Below are positions 17,898-27,427 of a stretch of 64,000 nucleotides of DNA, in pieces. The notes below the pieces were generated by a model that saw only the letters and a list, made by a program, of their open reading frames with translations, was not told the origin of the DNA and did not search any database. The stretch spans positions 310,001 through 374,000 of the forward strand of contig NZ_CP102285.1 in assembly GCF_025151045.1 (NCBI RefSeq), written 5' to 3'. Numbering within the stretch: the stretch's first letter is position 1; each line of letters opens with the position of its first letter. The DNA comes from Parabacteroides johnsonii DSM 18315. Its GTDB lineage: Bacteria > Bacteroidota > Bacteroidia > Bacteroidales > Tannerellaceae. Made by a program: the position numbers and the translations under genes.

Positions 17898-19484
17898 TTA
17901 TATCAAGTGTGTCACATTAATTTTCTTATACTTATTCCCCATGCCAAGGGCAAAAGCCATCTGGTCTTTTATAATCAGCTCACCCTTTTGAAGTCCGGCT
18001 ATAGCAGTTCTGATTTCTTGAAGTTCTTGACCACTCACGCCAAACAAGTCTTTGATGACCTTATCATCAATAGTCTGCTGCTTCATAATAAGTGGGTATT
18101 GTGCATTGGCATAAAAATCAAAACCTTTTGATTTGAAGCTACTCATGTTCTGAGTGGCAAGGATAATACTCAGACCTTTATTTCGGCCTACAGCAATTAG
18201 ATTACGCAGAGGGCGATTGTCAAAGTCAAGCATATAGTGAGCTTCATCAATAATAGAGAAATGACGTATTTGTACTACTTCATCATTCACTGCTTGTTTA
18301 TCCAATAACTCATAAATGTTATTAAGTTTAGACATCAGGAAATACACAATAGCTTTGGCTATAGGGCCATCTTTTGGATATCCATCCATCTTGATGATGT
18401 AGCTGTCATCAATCAAAGAAACTTTATCTTCTGATTCAAAGATATGCGCATTAACCAATTGCTTCAGAACAGAAGAAATACTATCATCATTATTTGCATC
18501 TTTCATTCGTGATTGATAGCATTTCAGCATTAATTCAAATGAAATAGGGGCGCCATTTGTCGATTTATAGGCTTCTACAATAGCTTCACTAAGACGATTG
18601 TTCATGTTGGCACTCGCACTTACTCGGTCTATGGAACATAAAGCAGAAGACATTTCTGTAGAGTACAGATTGATTTCATTGATAGAACGCCCAGTGAAAT
18701 CCTTAAATGGAGTAAAAGGCAATGGCTGTGTCAATGGATCCAGAATACAAGAACGGTCCACATCGAAAAGTGATAACCAATGGTTATTCTGTATATCGCT
18801 GAACTCTCCTTTGTAATCAAACAAAAGGAAGTTCACGGGATATTGTGATTCTGTGGATAACATTCTGAATTGCTGAATCAAAACAGCCAGCAAATTAGTC
18901 TTTCCAGATCCTGTAGCTCCCGCAATGATAATCTGTGAGTTGGTAATGGAACGACTGTTTATGTCCAAAGTCGCTTCCATTTCTTCATCACCATAGTTGC
19001 CAATCAGAAGATTCAGCACTGGAATATCTTTTGTTATGGCTACTTTGTTGTTCATAGCGTATAAGAAGGAATCCAGATTGTTGTCAGACATCAGATAGTC
19101 ACGTCCACGAAGCATTTCTGCTGCGATAATTCGAGAAAGAGTAGCGTTTTGAGTCCAATCAATATTCAAGTCTGCATATCTTAGCTTTAACAATGCTGAA
19201 TATAAGGTACTTAAATCATGCATCGTGAAAAAACTTGGTATGATTCTGGCTGATGACACTGATAGCTGTATATCCTTATAATCATCTATGGAACGTTTTG
19301 TAGGCAAACTTAGTCCCACGATGAAGCAGATACGCATTACCTTATTCTGATTCAAGTTTATACGTTTCTCCCGATCAGCTGTTCTGGAAAGATTGATTTT
19401 TGATTCAATCAGTTCCTTGATTGGATTGATTGCGTCAAACAATCCTTCCATCTGGCGCGTATTTGAAAAATTTATGATGCTCAT
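17898..19484 (-). CDS. HerA-like DUF87 ATPase
   Basis: A 528-residue FtsK/HerA-superfamily ATPase: Walker A GATGSGKT at residues 189-196 (Lys195), Walker B in HFSIIDEAHYML near residue 418, and a sensor strand IILATQNMSSF. HerA-type ATPases form hexamers that move DNA and often work with nucleases in defence (for example DndH-like or HerA-Sir2 systems). The preceding gene is an SMC/DndD-like ATPase with a five-base gap. The pair resembles a DNA-translocating, end-processing machine attached to the type III R-M genes. No nuclease domain is seen in this protein. Confidence 0.8.
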   Translation of the reverse strand: MSIINFSNTRQMEGLFDAINPIKELIESKINLSRTADREKRINLNQNKVMRICFIVGLSLPTKRSIDDYKDIQLSVSSARIIPSFFTMHDLSTLYSALLKLRYADLNIDWTQNATLSRIIAAEMLRGRDYLMSDNNLDSFLYAMNNKVAITKDIPVLNLLIGNYGDEEMEATLDINSRSITNSQIIIAGATGSGKTNLLAVLIQQFRMLSTESQYPVNFLLFDYKGEFSDIQNNHWLSLFDVDRSCILDPLTQPLPFTPFKDFTGRSINEINLYSTEMSSALCSIDRVSASANMNNRLSEAIVEAYKSTNGAPISFELMLKCYQSRMKDANNDDSISSVLKQLVNAHIFESEDKVSLIDDSYIIKMDGYPKDGPIAKAIVYFLMSKLNNIYELLDKQAVNDEVVQIRHFSIIDEAHYMLDFDNRPLRNLIAVGRNKGLSIILATQNMSSFKSKGFDFYANAQYPLIMKQQTIDDKVIKDLFGVSGQELQEIRTAIAGLQKGELIIKDQMAFALGMGNKYKKINVTHLI

Positions 19485-19489
19485 TTCTT

Positions 19490-21490
19490 TTACTGATTAA
19501 GAGTTAAACCAAAATAACCGTCTTCAACCGTAGTATTCTGTGCTTCTACATTGCGATGAAGTGTATAGGTTTTGGAAATAAACGGTTCCAGTTTGATGTA
19601 GTCGCTGTCTGTTCTGATTTCAGAGGTCGTACAAAGCAAAATCGTTTGTTCTGCCAATTGTGGAAAATATTCTTCCATCAAGGCATCACGACTTTCATTA
19701 TCAAGAACACCCATTACTGTATCAATCATTACAGGTGGATTATAATCTCCCAGGTTTCGCAATACTTTCAATAAAACCTGGATGAAGATTTGTTTGGATG
19801 CAGCATTAAGCTGATTCAATGAAATCTCATTTCCGGCAGTATGATAGAGTTTTATATTGAATTGTTCAATGCTGTCGGACAACTCAACTTTGGCTACATG
19901 ACCTTTATATGAAACCAGTAACTTGTTGAGTTGCTGTTGCATTTCACTTTCAATCTGGGCTTTTTTCTTCTTCAGCAAACTGTCTGCAATCTTTTCAAAC
20001 AGAGGTTTAAGCTTGACCAAAGTGTCGAATTTAATATCAGGTTCTTGCTGGATTTGTACATCAAACTGATGAATCCGTTTCTCAAGACGTTGAATGTCTG
20101 CTTTCAGAGCCGCTTCCTGACCTTTCAGTTTCTCTATCTGTTTTTGAGCGGCTTCATAATTTTGAATTAGATATTCATTACCACCGGCCTGTGTTTGTTC
20201 CAAGGTCTGTTTTTGCGAACGTAAGTTATCCAACGTGGAAAGTTGAATTTCCAGTTCCTGGCGTTGGCGGTCAAGTGCAATGAACTGATTGGAGCCAGTT
20301 CTTTTTACCAAGTTGGATAAAGCGGTTACTTCCGCTTCGTCAAGATAACCAAAAGGATCTTCTTTATTAGTACTATTTTGGATAGCTACAATATGAGATA
20401 CAACCTGTTCTTCATCCACAGATTCACTGCATAGTGACAAATCTTTTAAGTAAGTTATAATTTTATTTGTCACGTCTTTCAATGTCTCCAACGGATAAGC
20501 ACCAGTATTCTCTTTCTGAAGTTGTTCCTTTATGTGGAGGATATTATTGATTTCTTGTGCCAGGTTCGAAGCTAATTTAGGTAAGAATAAATCAATTTCT
20601 ATGTTATCAACAAATGCTTTCAAGTCCTCAGCATACGTTGCTGCACGTTTTACAATATCGTCAATTTTACTGGCAAGTTCCTGTATCTTCTTATTAAGGG
20701 CAGATGCTTCTTGGGCACCGTCTTTTGCCCGTTTATATTCCACTTCTACCGACGCAAGATACTTATATTTTGTATCTTGTTCCGCTATACACGTATTTAA
20801 GTCTGCGGTCAGTTTGTCTTTTTGTGCGCATAATTCATTATATTCCTGTGCTTCTTTTTCTGCTTCAAGACGTTGCTGTGCCCATTCTTGCTGTAGTTTT
20901 TCAGCAGCACGCTTTAACTGAAGGTATTTTTTGAAGCCCAACACATTCTCAAAATTATCACGAATGGTTTGGGCAAATACATTTTTCTTCAGCAATTCAC
21001 TCGATTGCATTGCATCAAACAGGAAATACTGGCTCAGTTCCTGAGGCAGATTAGCTTTGATGATTTTATTGATTTCCTGTTCTGCTTTTACCCGGTCTTT
21101 GGGAGCAGTCATTGTACCGTAAACATACATGTTCCCGTTCATGTTCAGCGATACGCTTTCCAATGGCTTGCCTTGCGGATTTAACTGATAAACACGCTTT
21201 AATATGTACTTCTGTTGCTGGCCGAGTACTTTCCCTACAAATGTTATTTGTAAGGAAATCTCAGGTTTGGCTGTATTTAAGGCTCCCTGATTGAGCAATT
21301 CCATGAAATGCTCTTTGTTTTCAATTTTCAAACCATAAAGAGCTCCGCTTATGGCCTCGAATAAAGTAGTCTTACCGCCACCATTTGCACCGCCAATCAG
21401 AATAATAGGGCGATCGTCATCGACTGTCAAATCCAGATCAAGTGACAAGTAAGTCTTATAATTGCTTATTTTAATTCTCTGTATCAGCAT
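19490..21490 (-). CDS. DndD/SMC-like coiled-coil ATPase
   Basis: A 666-residue ABC-type ATPase of the DndD/SbcC/RecN group. The N-terminal Walker A GGANGGGKTT (Lys40) follows MLIQRIKISNYKTYLSLDL. A long coiled-coil centre spans about residues 190-500. The C-terminal half-site has LNAASKQIFIQVLL (signature region) and VMIDTVMGVLDNESRD (Walker B). In phosphorothioation operons DndD acts with DndC and DndE, but no DndC sulfurtransferase gene is present here, so sulfur modification is not expected. It is flanked by a 72-residue gene upstream and a HerA-like ATPase downstream. Confidence 0.8.
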   Translation of the reverse strand: MLIQRIKISNYKTYLSLDLDLTVDDDRPIILIGGANGGGKTTLFEAISGALYGLKIENKEHFMELLNQGALNTAKPEISLQITFVGKVLGQQQKYILKRVYQLNPQGKPLESVSLNMNGNMYVYGTMTAPKDRVKAEQEINKIIKANLPQELSQYFLFDAMQSSELLKKNVFAQTIRDNFENVLGFKKYLQLKRAAEKLQQEWAQQRLEAEKEAQEYNELCAQKDKLTADLNTCIAEQDTKYKYLASVEVEYKRAKDGAQEASALNKKIQELASKIDDIVKRAATYAEDLKAFVDNIEIDLFLPKLASNLAQEINNILHIKEQLQKENTGAYPLETLKDVTNKIITYLKDLSLCSESVDEEQVVSHIVAIQNSTNKEDPFGYLDEAEVTALSNLVKRTGSNQFIALDRQRQELEIQLSTLDNLRSQKQTLEQTQAGGNEYLIQNYEAAQKQIEKLKGQEAALKADIQRLEKRIHQFDVQIQQEPDIKFDTLVKLKPLFEKIADSLLKKKKAQIESEMQQQLNKLLVSYKGHVAKVELSDSIEQFNIKLYHTAGNEISLNQLNAASKQIFIQVLLKVLRNLGDYNPPVMIDTVMGVLDNESRDALMEEYFPQLAEQTILLCTTSEIRTDSDYIKLEPFISKTYTLHRNVEAQNTTVEDGYFGLTLNQ

Positions 21491-21498
21491 AATCGTAT

Positions 21499-21717
21499 TT
21501 ATTGACGTATTTTTTGGATTGCATTACGGATGATGTCTTCCGTTTCATTATCACTCATTTCTATCACGTCAACCTTCTTGGCATGATAGGCCTTCAGAAT
21601 ATCTTCACTTAACCAGTCAAAATCTACACCTTCCGCTTCACAGATTGCTTCTATCATAGCTAAATCATCTTTGCGGATGCCGTAGTGAACAAATTTCGGA
21701 TCTATACCTTTAGCCAT
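21499..21717 (-). CDS. Small conserved-context protein between Res and SMC-like ATPase
   Basis: A 72-residue acidic protein (MAKGIDPKFVHYGIRKDDLA at the N-terminus) that is predicted to be helical, with no metal-binding or catalytic motif. It starts five bases after the res stop and ends eight bases before the SMC-like gene, so it is a genuine operon member. By position it recalls the small DndE subunit beside DndD, but no sequence match to DndE can be claimed. It may be an adaptor for the ATPase. Confidence 0.65.
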   Translation of the reverse strand: MAKGIDPKFVHYGIRKDDLAMIEAICEAEGVDFDWLSEDILKAYHAKKVDVIEMSDNETEDIIRNAIQKIRQ

Positions 21718-21722
21718 AATCT

Positions 21723-24068
21723 TTATGCGTTTTCAGGATAAAAAGCATCCCAGTTTAACAAATCAGTAGTATTCTCAATAGGTAGTTTGGAATATAGCCA
21801 GTTACTTCCATCTTGAATGATAACTCCTCCATAAAGAGGTGTATCTTTAGTTGAATATTCCTGGCTATATTGCAACAAGGCATTATGTTTCTCCGGAGCA
21901 GTTACATCACTTCCGGCACTTTTCGTATCGAAAAGATATACATGTCCATTCTTCATACGGATAACAAAATCAACGTAAAATAAAGATTTTCCGTATGCAA
22001 TGGCATAATGTTGTTTTCCTTTGTCCCCATTCTTATACCACCAGTCAATCCATTGTGAATGTTCTTCCAAATATTTCACAAATTCCTTCTCTGGATTAGA
22101 AGCTTCGTTAAGTTGTACGAATGGCAACAAAGCATGATTTTTTGCAGTCTCAATATGGTTGGTTTCACTGTCATAGACTCTTTCTTCCGGAACTTCCCAG
22201 TTGTATTGTTTTAATTCTCTGGCAGCGGCAGATCTTCTTTTCGCATGTTCTCTTTTACGGGCGTATGTTTCTAAGGCCATGTCCAGCAAACGGTCAAACT
22301 TTGGTTTGTTATCATAATAAAGGACTACCTTTTTTGCATCAGTATCGAAGACTCCAAAATAGTCAGCAAGCATTTCAAGCAGGTAGTTGGCTATTTTATC
22401 AGCTCTACCTTTACTCTCAAATTGATGTCCTTTACCGCTTATATATGCCATAAATACGCGGTCTATTTCAGATGCTTTACGGGCAAAGCGCACTTGATCT
22501 ACTTTCAATATCTGTTCTTCATTCTGGAAGTGTACATCTTTCGGAATCTCCACATTGATTGTCTTGACATCCAAACGAATTGAATTCTTTACCCGTCTTC
22601 TGTTTTCATTTACTAAATCGTCATCACTTTCCGGCAACGGAGTAAATTCAGCATTATCATTTCTTAAGGTGGCCAATTCTGCGATAGAAAACAAGCCGGC
22701 ACCTCTTTCCAGTTTCCAGAATTCATCTGCTACTTCATACAATGTTTTCTTGAAGTCTGGCCCCAAATAATTTCGTTCCACATTAGGACGTTCTGAATAG
22801 TAAGCCGGTAGAGACACATTCTCAAGATTTTCACGTCTGCATGCCGTAATTGTATTTTTCAGGATATAGTCAGAGTCGGCTGTGACAATCTGAATTTTAT
22901 CTTTTGCAATATCGGTATAAACATAACCGATATTAAGCTGTTCTTTCGGATAATGTTTCTGTTCCGGCATTCTCAGAATACGTCCTACGGTTTGTATTGT
23001 AAACTGGTCGCTTTGCAATTTTCTGAAGATCAAAAGAACAGCTGCACGAGGGCAGTCCCAACCCAAAGCAATTGCTTCTTTGAATAGCAATACTTGCGTC
23101 ATATTATCGGGACGTTCCAGTCCGGCGAGATTCTCTTTTTCGTTGGCGAGCCATACGGCCAATAATCCATTTTCGGCGGTTATCCCGCATATAGCTTCCA
23201 AATAGGTTTTCACCTGTTCTGCGATAGCTTGATCTTCCGAAGTCATGGTTTCCTTCACATCGTTGGGCAGCTGGATAAGTAATAGGGGATTGATTTTGAC
23301 GCCCAATTCCTGATAAAGCTCAGCCAACTGATTACGTTTTGCCAATGCCGCCTTAATCAGATTTTCGTTCAGTGTGCGTTCTTCACTGAAATCCAGTTCT
23401 ATATCCGGATTCAGCACGACTTCTTTCTTAATCATTTCAGCCGCAATAACATCCTGTCGGTAAACTTTTACTTTTTCATCAGGATGAAGTGTCTTGGGAG
23501 TGGCCGAAATACGCAGTTCCACAGCCGGATTGATACGTTCCAGCACTGCTGCCGATTTATCGGCAGTTTTTGACCAAAACATGTGTTCCTCGTCTATGAT
23601 GGCAACAATGGGCAAATCGTATTCTTCTTGTGTCCGTCGTGCAATTTCATACAAAGAAGCAAAGCTTTCGTTTTCGCGTACCATGACATTACTTTCTTTG
23701 TTCACACTTTCCCAGTTGACAAACAATATTTCTCCAGATTGTATGCCTTCACTCTGGTCAATCTCGTCAAACATTACAGGCCGAAGTTTCCGTGTTTCGC
23801 CAAAGGCATTCTTTAAGCTGACATAACTTTGCAGGTGAAGTTTACGAGGTGCAAACCAAATATAGGCAACTTCCTGATAACGGCTGTCACCACGTTCTTT
23901 CAATTCGTCGGTAATATTTGCCAAAGCCTGACAGGTCATGACCGTTTTTCCCGCACCTGTTGGCGCTTCACACACAATTTTGTGTCGTTTGCCACCGAGG
24001 TTTAACAGACGGATTGTTTTATCGGTCAGTTCATTGACAGCGTTCTGTTGGTATGGTATATTTTTCAT
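21723..24068 (-). CDS. res: Type III restriction-type helicase/nuclease (Res)
   Basis: A 781-residue SF2 helicase-nuclease. Motif I is APTGAGKT (Lys41), motif II is IIDEEH, motif III is RISATP, and motif VI is QTVGRILRMPEQ. A C-terminal PD-(D/E)XK-like site is visible as VDFVIRMKNGHVYLFDTKS near residue 710. This is the Res subunit layout of type III R-M enzymes, which translocate or slide from unmodified sites before cutting. The gene overlaps rhuM by four bases. Res is somewhat shorter than the classic 900-1000-residue subunits such as EcoP15I, but all key motifs are present. Confidence 0.85.
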   Translation of the reverse strand: MKNIPYQQNAVNELTDKTIRLLNLGGKRHKIVCEAPTGAGKTVMTCQALANITDELKERGDSRYQEVAYIWFAPRKLHLQSYVSLKNAFGETRKLRPVMFDEIDQSEGIQSGEILFVNWESVNKESNVMVRENESFASLYEIARRTQEEYDLPIVAIIDEEHMFWSKTADKSAAVLERINPAVELRISATPKTLHPDEKVKVYRQDVIAAEMIKKEVVLNPDIELDFSEERTLNENLIKAALAKRNQLAELYQELGVKINPLLLIQLPNDVKETMTSEDQAIAEQVKTYLEAICGITAENGLLAVWLANEKENLAGLERPDNMTQVLLFKEAIALGWDCPRAAVLLIFRKLQSDQFTIQTVGRILRMPEQKHYPKEQLNIGYVYTDIAKDKIQIVTADSDYILKNTITACRRENLENVSLPAYYSERPNVERNYLGPDFKKTLYEVADEFWKLERGAGLFSIAELATLRNDNAEFTPLPESDDDLVNENRRRVKNSIRLDVKTINVEIPKDVHFQNEEQILKVDQVRFARKASEIDRVFMAYISGKGHQFESKGRADKIANYLLEMLADYFGVFDTDAKKVVLYYDNKPKFDRLLDMALETYARKREHAKRRSAAARELKQYNWEVPEERVYDSETNHIETAKNHALLPFVQLNEASNPEKEFVKYLEEHSQWIDWWYKNGDKGKQHYAIAYGKSLFYVDFVIRMKNGHVYLFDTKSAGSDVTAPEKHNALLQYSQEYSTKDTPLYGGVIIQDGSNWLYSKLPIENTTDLLNWDAFYPENA

Positions 24069-25150
24069 TGTTTTCTTCCTTTTTTATTCTCTAAGTTTTT
24101 CTTTTCTATCTCTTTCATTTCCAGTAGGAAACGGTCATAATCAGATAAAAATAACTGATCTTGTATGATTCTGTACTTTTCAAATTCCGTTTCTGCATGC
24201 AAACGTGCAATTTCAGCAGTCACACGTCCGGCATCATTAAGAAGACCGTATTCAAAGAGATTGATAAAACTGTTCAAACGCTGTTCCCAGTCGGCCATAG
24301 TCAGAGGAATGTGACGCAAAGTCATTGATTCTGCAAAATCCAGATAGGCAGTAACCATGCGTTGAAGTTGTCCCATTTCTGTATCTGACAAATAATTTTT
24401 AGCTATCACTACATCGCTTTTCCGTATTTTCCCATCAGGAGCATCAGCCCATGTAGTCAATCCCATGTGTTCTTTTGTGGCATCTGCACGTTCTACAATG
24501 AGTTCCGCTGCAGTATGTCCATGAACAGCATAGTGCATCTTATTCTGTACTGTAGCATAAAAACGTCGAGTAGCCAATGCTGTCTTGTCGTAGTCTACGG
24601 CTGTTGCATATAAATCCGTTATTTTTTGATAGAACAAACGTTCACTGGCGCGTATCTCACGGATACGTTCCAGTTGTTCATCAAAATATTTATCAGTAAG
24701 AAAAGTTCCGCGCTTCAATCTTTCCGAGTCCATAACCCACCCTTTAATGGTGTACTCTTTGGCTATTCCATTTACCCATTTTCTGAATTGTACGGCCTTT
24801 TCTGAATTAACCTTGAAACCAACAGCAATAATCATTTCCAATGAATAATGATTTGTGTTATACTGTTTCCCATCCGGAGCAGTTATTCGAAATTTTCGAA
24901 TAACTGAATCTGCTTGCAATTCACTATCTGCGAATATCTTTTTGATATGATAATTGATGGTATGTACTTCTACACCATATAGTGCTGCCATCAGTTTCTG
25001 GGTGAGCCAAATGTTTTCATCTTCGTAGCGTATTTCTATTTGCTGTTCATCATTTCCCACGCATGCCACATAGTTCAAGTATTCTGCTGCACTGCTGCGT
25101 ACAGTTACTTGCTCTTTTTTCTTTTTATTCTTATCTGACTGCTCTTTCAT
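24065..25150 (-). CDS. rhuM: RhuM-family protein
   Basis: A 361-residue member of the RhuM family, recognisable from WLTQKLMAALYGVEVHTINYH, VIRKFRITAPDGKQYNTNHY, LEMIIAVGFKVNSEKAVQFRKW and the C-terminal HAAxELI-like region. An HTH-like N-terminal domain is probable. RhuM proteins frequently sit inside R-M operons, but their activity is not established. Here four-base overlaps with both mod and res imply coupled translation, so it is probably a complex subunit or regulator, not a bystander. Confidence 0.85.
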   Translation of the reverse strand: MKEQSDKNKKKKEQVTVRSSAAEYLNYVACVGNDEQQIEIRYEDENIWLTQKLMAALYGVEVHTINYHIKKIFADSELQADSVIRKFRITAPDGKQYNTNHYSLEMIIAVGFKVNSEKAVQFRKWVNGIAKEYTIKGWVMDSERLKRGTFLTDKYFDEQLERIREIRASERLFYQKITDLYATAVDYDKTALATRRFYATVQNKMHYAVHGHTAAELIVERADATKEHMGLTTWADAPDGKIRKSDVVIAKNYLSDTEMGQLQRMVTAYLDFAESMTLRHIPLTMADWEQRLNSFINLFEYGLLNDAGRVTAEIARLHAETEFEKYRIIQDQLFLSDYDRFLLEMKEIEKKNLENKKGRKQ

Positions 25151-26958
25151 GCTTCCTCCTCATCTGTAAAGTTCAACATTCCATCAAACAGGTCTTTATC
25201 TTTTTGAGTGGTTGCCAGAGCATCATCTTCCGGCATAACGACGGCATCCTTTTTCTTGGGCAAAATTCTGCGGTAAGTATTGTAGATAGCTTGTGGCAGA
25301 GCGCAGAGTTCTACTTTATCGCTGACGTCGTCAAACGAACCTTCCCAAGGGTCTTCACTGGGTGAGAACACATAAACCTTTATTGGTTGGGTTATATCCA
25401 AATCATAGATTATATCAACCAACTCATCGATGGCTTCTTCACGATAAATTACAAGCATCTGTTTTTTCCCATTATCGAAATAGCGGAAGATACCTTTATA
25501 GGTTTTCTGACCTCCAAAGGTATTTTGTTCCGTATAAAGGTCTTCTTTGATACAAAGCATATCTGTAGCAAGATTTACCAGTTTTCGCATATTTTGCATA
25601 GAGCGGTTGCGACCAACAAATCCGGTACGATAGTAACGGAGATTATTCTTTGTTAAACCAGTTACCTCTTCGCCTTTTGAGTTTGTATAACCTTGGATCA
25701 CTCGTTTGTTTCGTTCGTAAGTAACTTCTTCACAGATATTGTTTTCATTATTAGTAACAAGAATACATTGGCGATGGCCTCCATCTTCTACATTCAGTTG
25801 CATAGTGGCGTGGAGAGTTGTTCCGCTACCTGCGAAGAAATCAAGTATAATTGAGTGACTACTATTTGCAAGCCCTAGTATTTTACGTATTAAATCTGTT
25901 GGCTTAGGTGTGTCAAATTTTTTTGACTCTAAGATGTTTTTGAGTTCTATTTGAGCTTTTTTGTTCCCTTCAATATCTTGCCAGAAATTTGATGGTCTTT
26001 TAACTTTATTTTCTGAATAAAATTTGTAATATACCTTCCATTCGTTATTTTTATCTTTTTTAAAATATAGGAGATTATCTTTCTTCATTTGTTCTACTTT
26101 CTTAGGTCCTACTCTCCATCTACTTTCGTAACCTGTAGGCCCATAAGGAAAAACCTCACTTCCATCTGGAGCAATAATAGGGAAAAACATTGTAGGCCTA
26201 TCTTCTCTTCTATCTTCTCCACCTGTTCTTCTTAATTGTAAGATCGAAAAGAAGCCTCTTTCATCTGATAATGAATATCTTTCAAGATCTTTTTCTGTAA
26301 GCGGAATGCCACTAATAACATAGTTGTTTTTTGATGAATACACTAATATGTAATCACAAGCTTTACCTAAACTTCCTGTATCTTGACCTGTTGTTGTTCC
26401 AGTTGCTCTAGAAATCATACCAACAAAATTGTTATTAAAGATCTCATCACATAGTAATTTTAATTGTGCCTGTTCATTATCATCAATAGAAATAAAAATT
26501 ACCCCATGTTCAGACAACAACTTCTTTGCTATTTTTAGCCGTCGGCTCATAAACGACAACCACTTAGAATGGCGATAAGAATCTTCTTTATCCACATAAC
26601 TGTCGTTATAGATAAAATCTTTATTTCCTGTATTATATGGAGGATCGATATAGATTACATCGATTTTCCCTTCATGTGTATAAGCCAAGGTAGCAAGAGC
26701 TTCCAAGTTATCTCCTTCAATCAGAATATGGTTAGGGGCATTTTTATCATTACTAATTATGGCACGTTCCGGCACCTCTGTCAAGATGGGCAGTTCATCG
26801 CGAAGACGTTCTTCTACGTCCTCTGGCTTATCTTCCCATACCAGACCATAAGTTTTATTCTCTCGTAGCAAACCTAACAGGGCACTACGTTCCTTATCGG
26901 TCAGTCCTTCTAAAGTGTTGATACGTTTTATAAGATTGGCTCTATCATTACTGTTCAT
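25147..26958 (-). CDS. mod: Type III-type N6-adenine DNA methyltransferase (Mod)
   Basis: A 603-residue beta-class adenine methyltransferase: catalytic DPPY at residues 105-108 precedes the SAM-binding FAGSGTT near residue 370. The variable segment between them (about 150-340) would be the target-recognition domain. It provides self-recognition for the Res subunit and perhaps for the downstream SMC/HerA genes. It starts 14 bases after the XRE regulator stop. The target sequence cannot be read from the protein. Confidence 0.9.
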   Translation of the reverse strand: MNSNDRANLIKRINTLEGLTDKERSALLGLLRENKTYGLVWEDKPEDVEERLRDELPILTEVPERAIISNDKNAPNHILIEGDNLEALATLAYTHEGKIDVIYIDPPYNTGNKDFIYNDSYVDKEDSYRHSKWLSFMSRRLKIAKKLLSEHGVIFISIDDNEQAQLKLLCDEIFNNNFVGMISRATGTTTGQDTGSLGKACDYILVYSSKNNYVISGIPLTEKDLERYSLSDERGFFSILQLRRTGGEDRREDRPTMFFPIIAPDGSEVFPYGPTGYESRWRVGPKKVEQMKKDNLLYFKKDKNNEWKVYYKFYSENKVKRPSNFWQDIEGNKKAQIELKNILESKKFDTPKPTDLIRKILGLANSSHSIILDFFAGSGTTLHATMQLNVEDGGHRQCILVTNNENNICEEVTYERNKRVIQGYTNSKGEEVTGLTKNNLRYYRTGFVGRNRSMQNMRKLVNLATDMLCIKEDLYTEQNTFGGQKTYKGIFRYFDNGKKQMLVIYREEAIDELVDIIYDLDITQPIKVYVFSPSEDPWEGSFDDVSDKVELCALPQAIYNTYRRILPKKKDAVVMPEDDALATTQKDKDLFDGMLNFTDEEEA

Positions 26959-26972
26959 AACATTACTTGGCT

Positions 26973-27236
26973 TTACTGTTTTTGAATTCTGACTAACTGA
27001 ACATCGTCGCGTGTAGAGTTCAGCAGTTCTTTAATATCTACATCCAGAACACGTGCTATCTCCAACAGTGTTTCTAGTCCGGGTTGTGATGTGTTTGTAC
27101 ACCACTTTGATACCGTGGCAGGGTCCTTGCCCAATTGTTCGGCCAACCATTTGTTGGTCCGCTTCTTCTCCACAAGAACAACCTTGATGCGGTTTATGTC
27201 TTTTTCTTTTTCCATAAGGATTTTCTTTCGTTCCAT
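26973..27236 (-). CDS. XRE-family regulator heading the type III R-M/Qat operon
   Basis: An 87-residue protein with a compact Cro-type helix-turn-helix (RIKVVLVEKKRTNKWLAEQL, then DPATVSKWC). An alternative start at 27212 gives 79 residues and fits the domain equally well. It is the first gene of the eleven-gene run and resembles a control (C) protein for R-M expression. The divergent Gabija genes begin 191 bases away, so it might regulate both directions. Confidence 0.8.
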   Translation of the reverse strand: MERKKILMEKEKDINRIKVVLVEKKRTNKWLAEQLGKDPATVSKWCTNTSQPGLETLLEIARVLDVDIKELLNSTRDDVQLVRIQKQ

Positions 27237-27364
27237 GCAAAGATAAGAAAGCCTATCTATTTTTCATCATTTCAATAGGACTATTTGCAATATAAATTGC
27301 GAATTAGTTCAATATTATGCCAAATTATATAGGAAATTTATTCTTTAGTATAGTTGAATATCAT

Positions 27365-27372
27365 TACATTTG
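27365..27372 (+). promoter_or_regulatory. -7 element (TACATTTG) of the Gabija genes
   Basis: TACATTTG matches TAnnTTTG, 55 bases upstream of gajA, in the 191-base A+T-rich divergent spacer. The -33 element is not clear. Confidence 0.45.
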
Positions 27373-27427
27373 CATATAAGACAGAAACTTAAGTAAGTTT
27401 TGATTAAAAATTAAAATTTAAGCTATA

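Noticed and set aside
19490-21490. DNA phosphorothioation (Dnd) system
   Set aside because: Only a DndD-like ATPase is present; no DndC sulfurtransferase, DndB or DndA-like gene is nearby.
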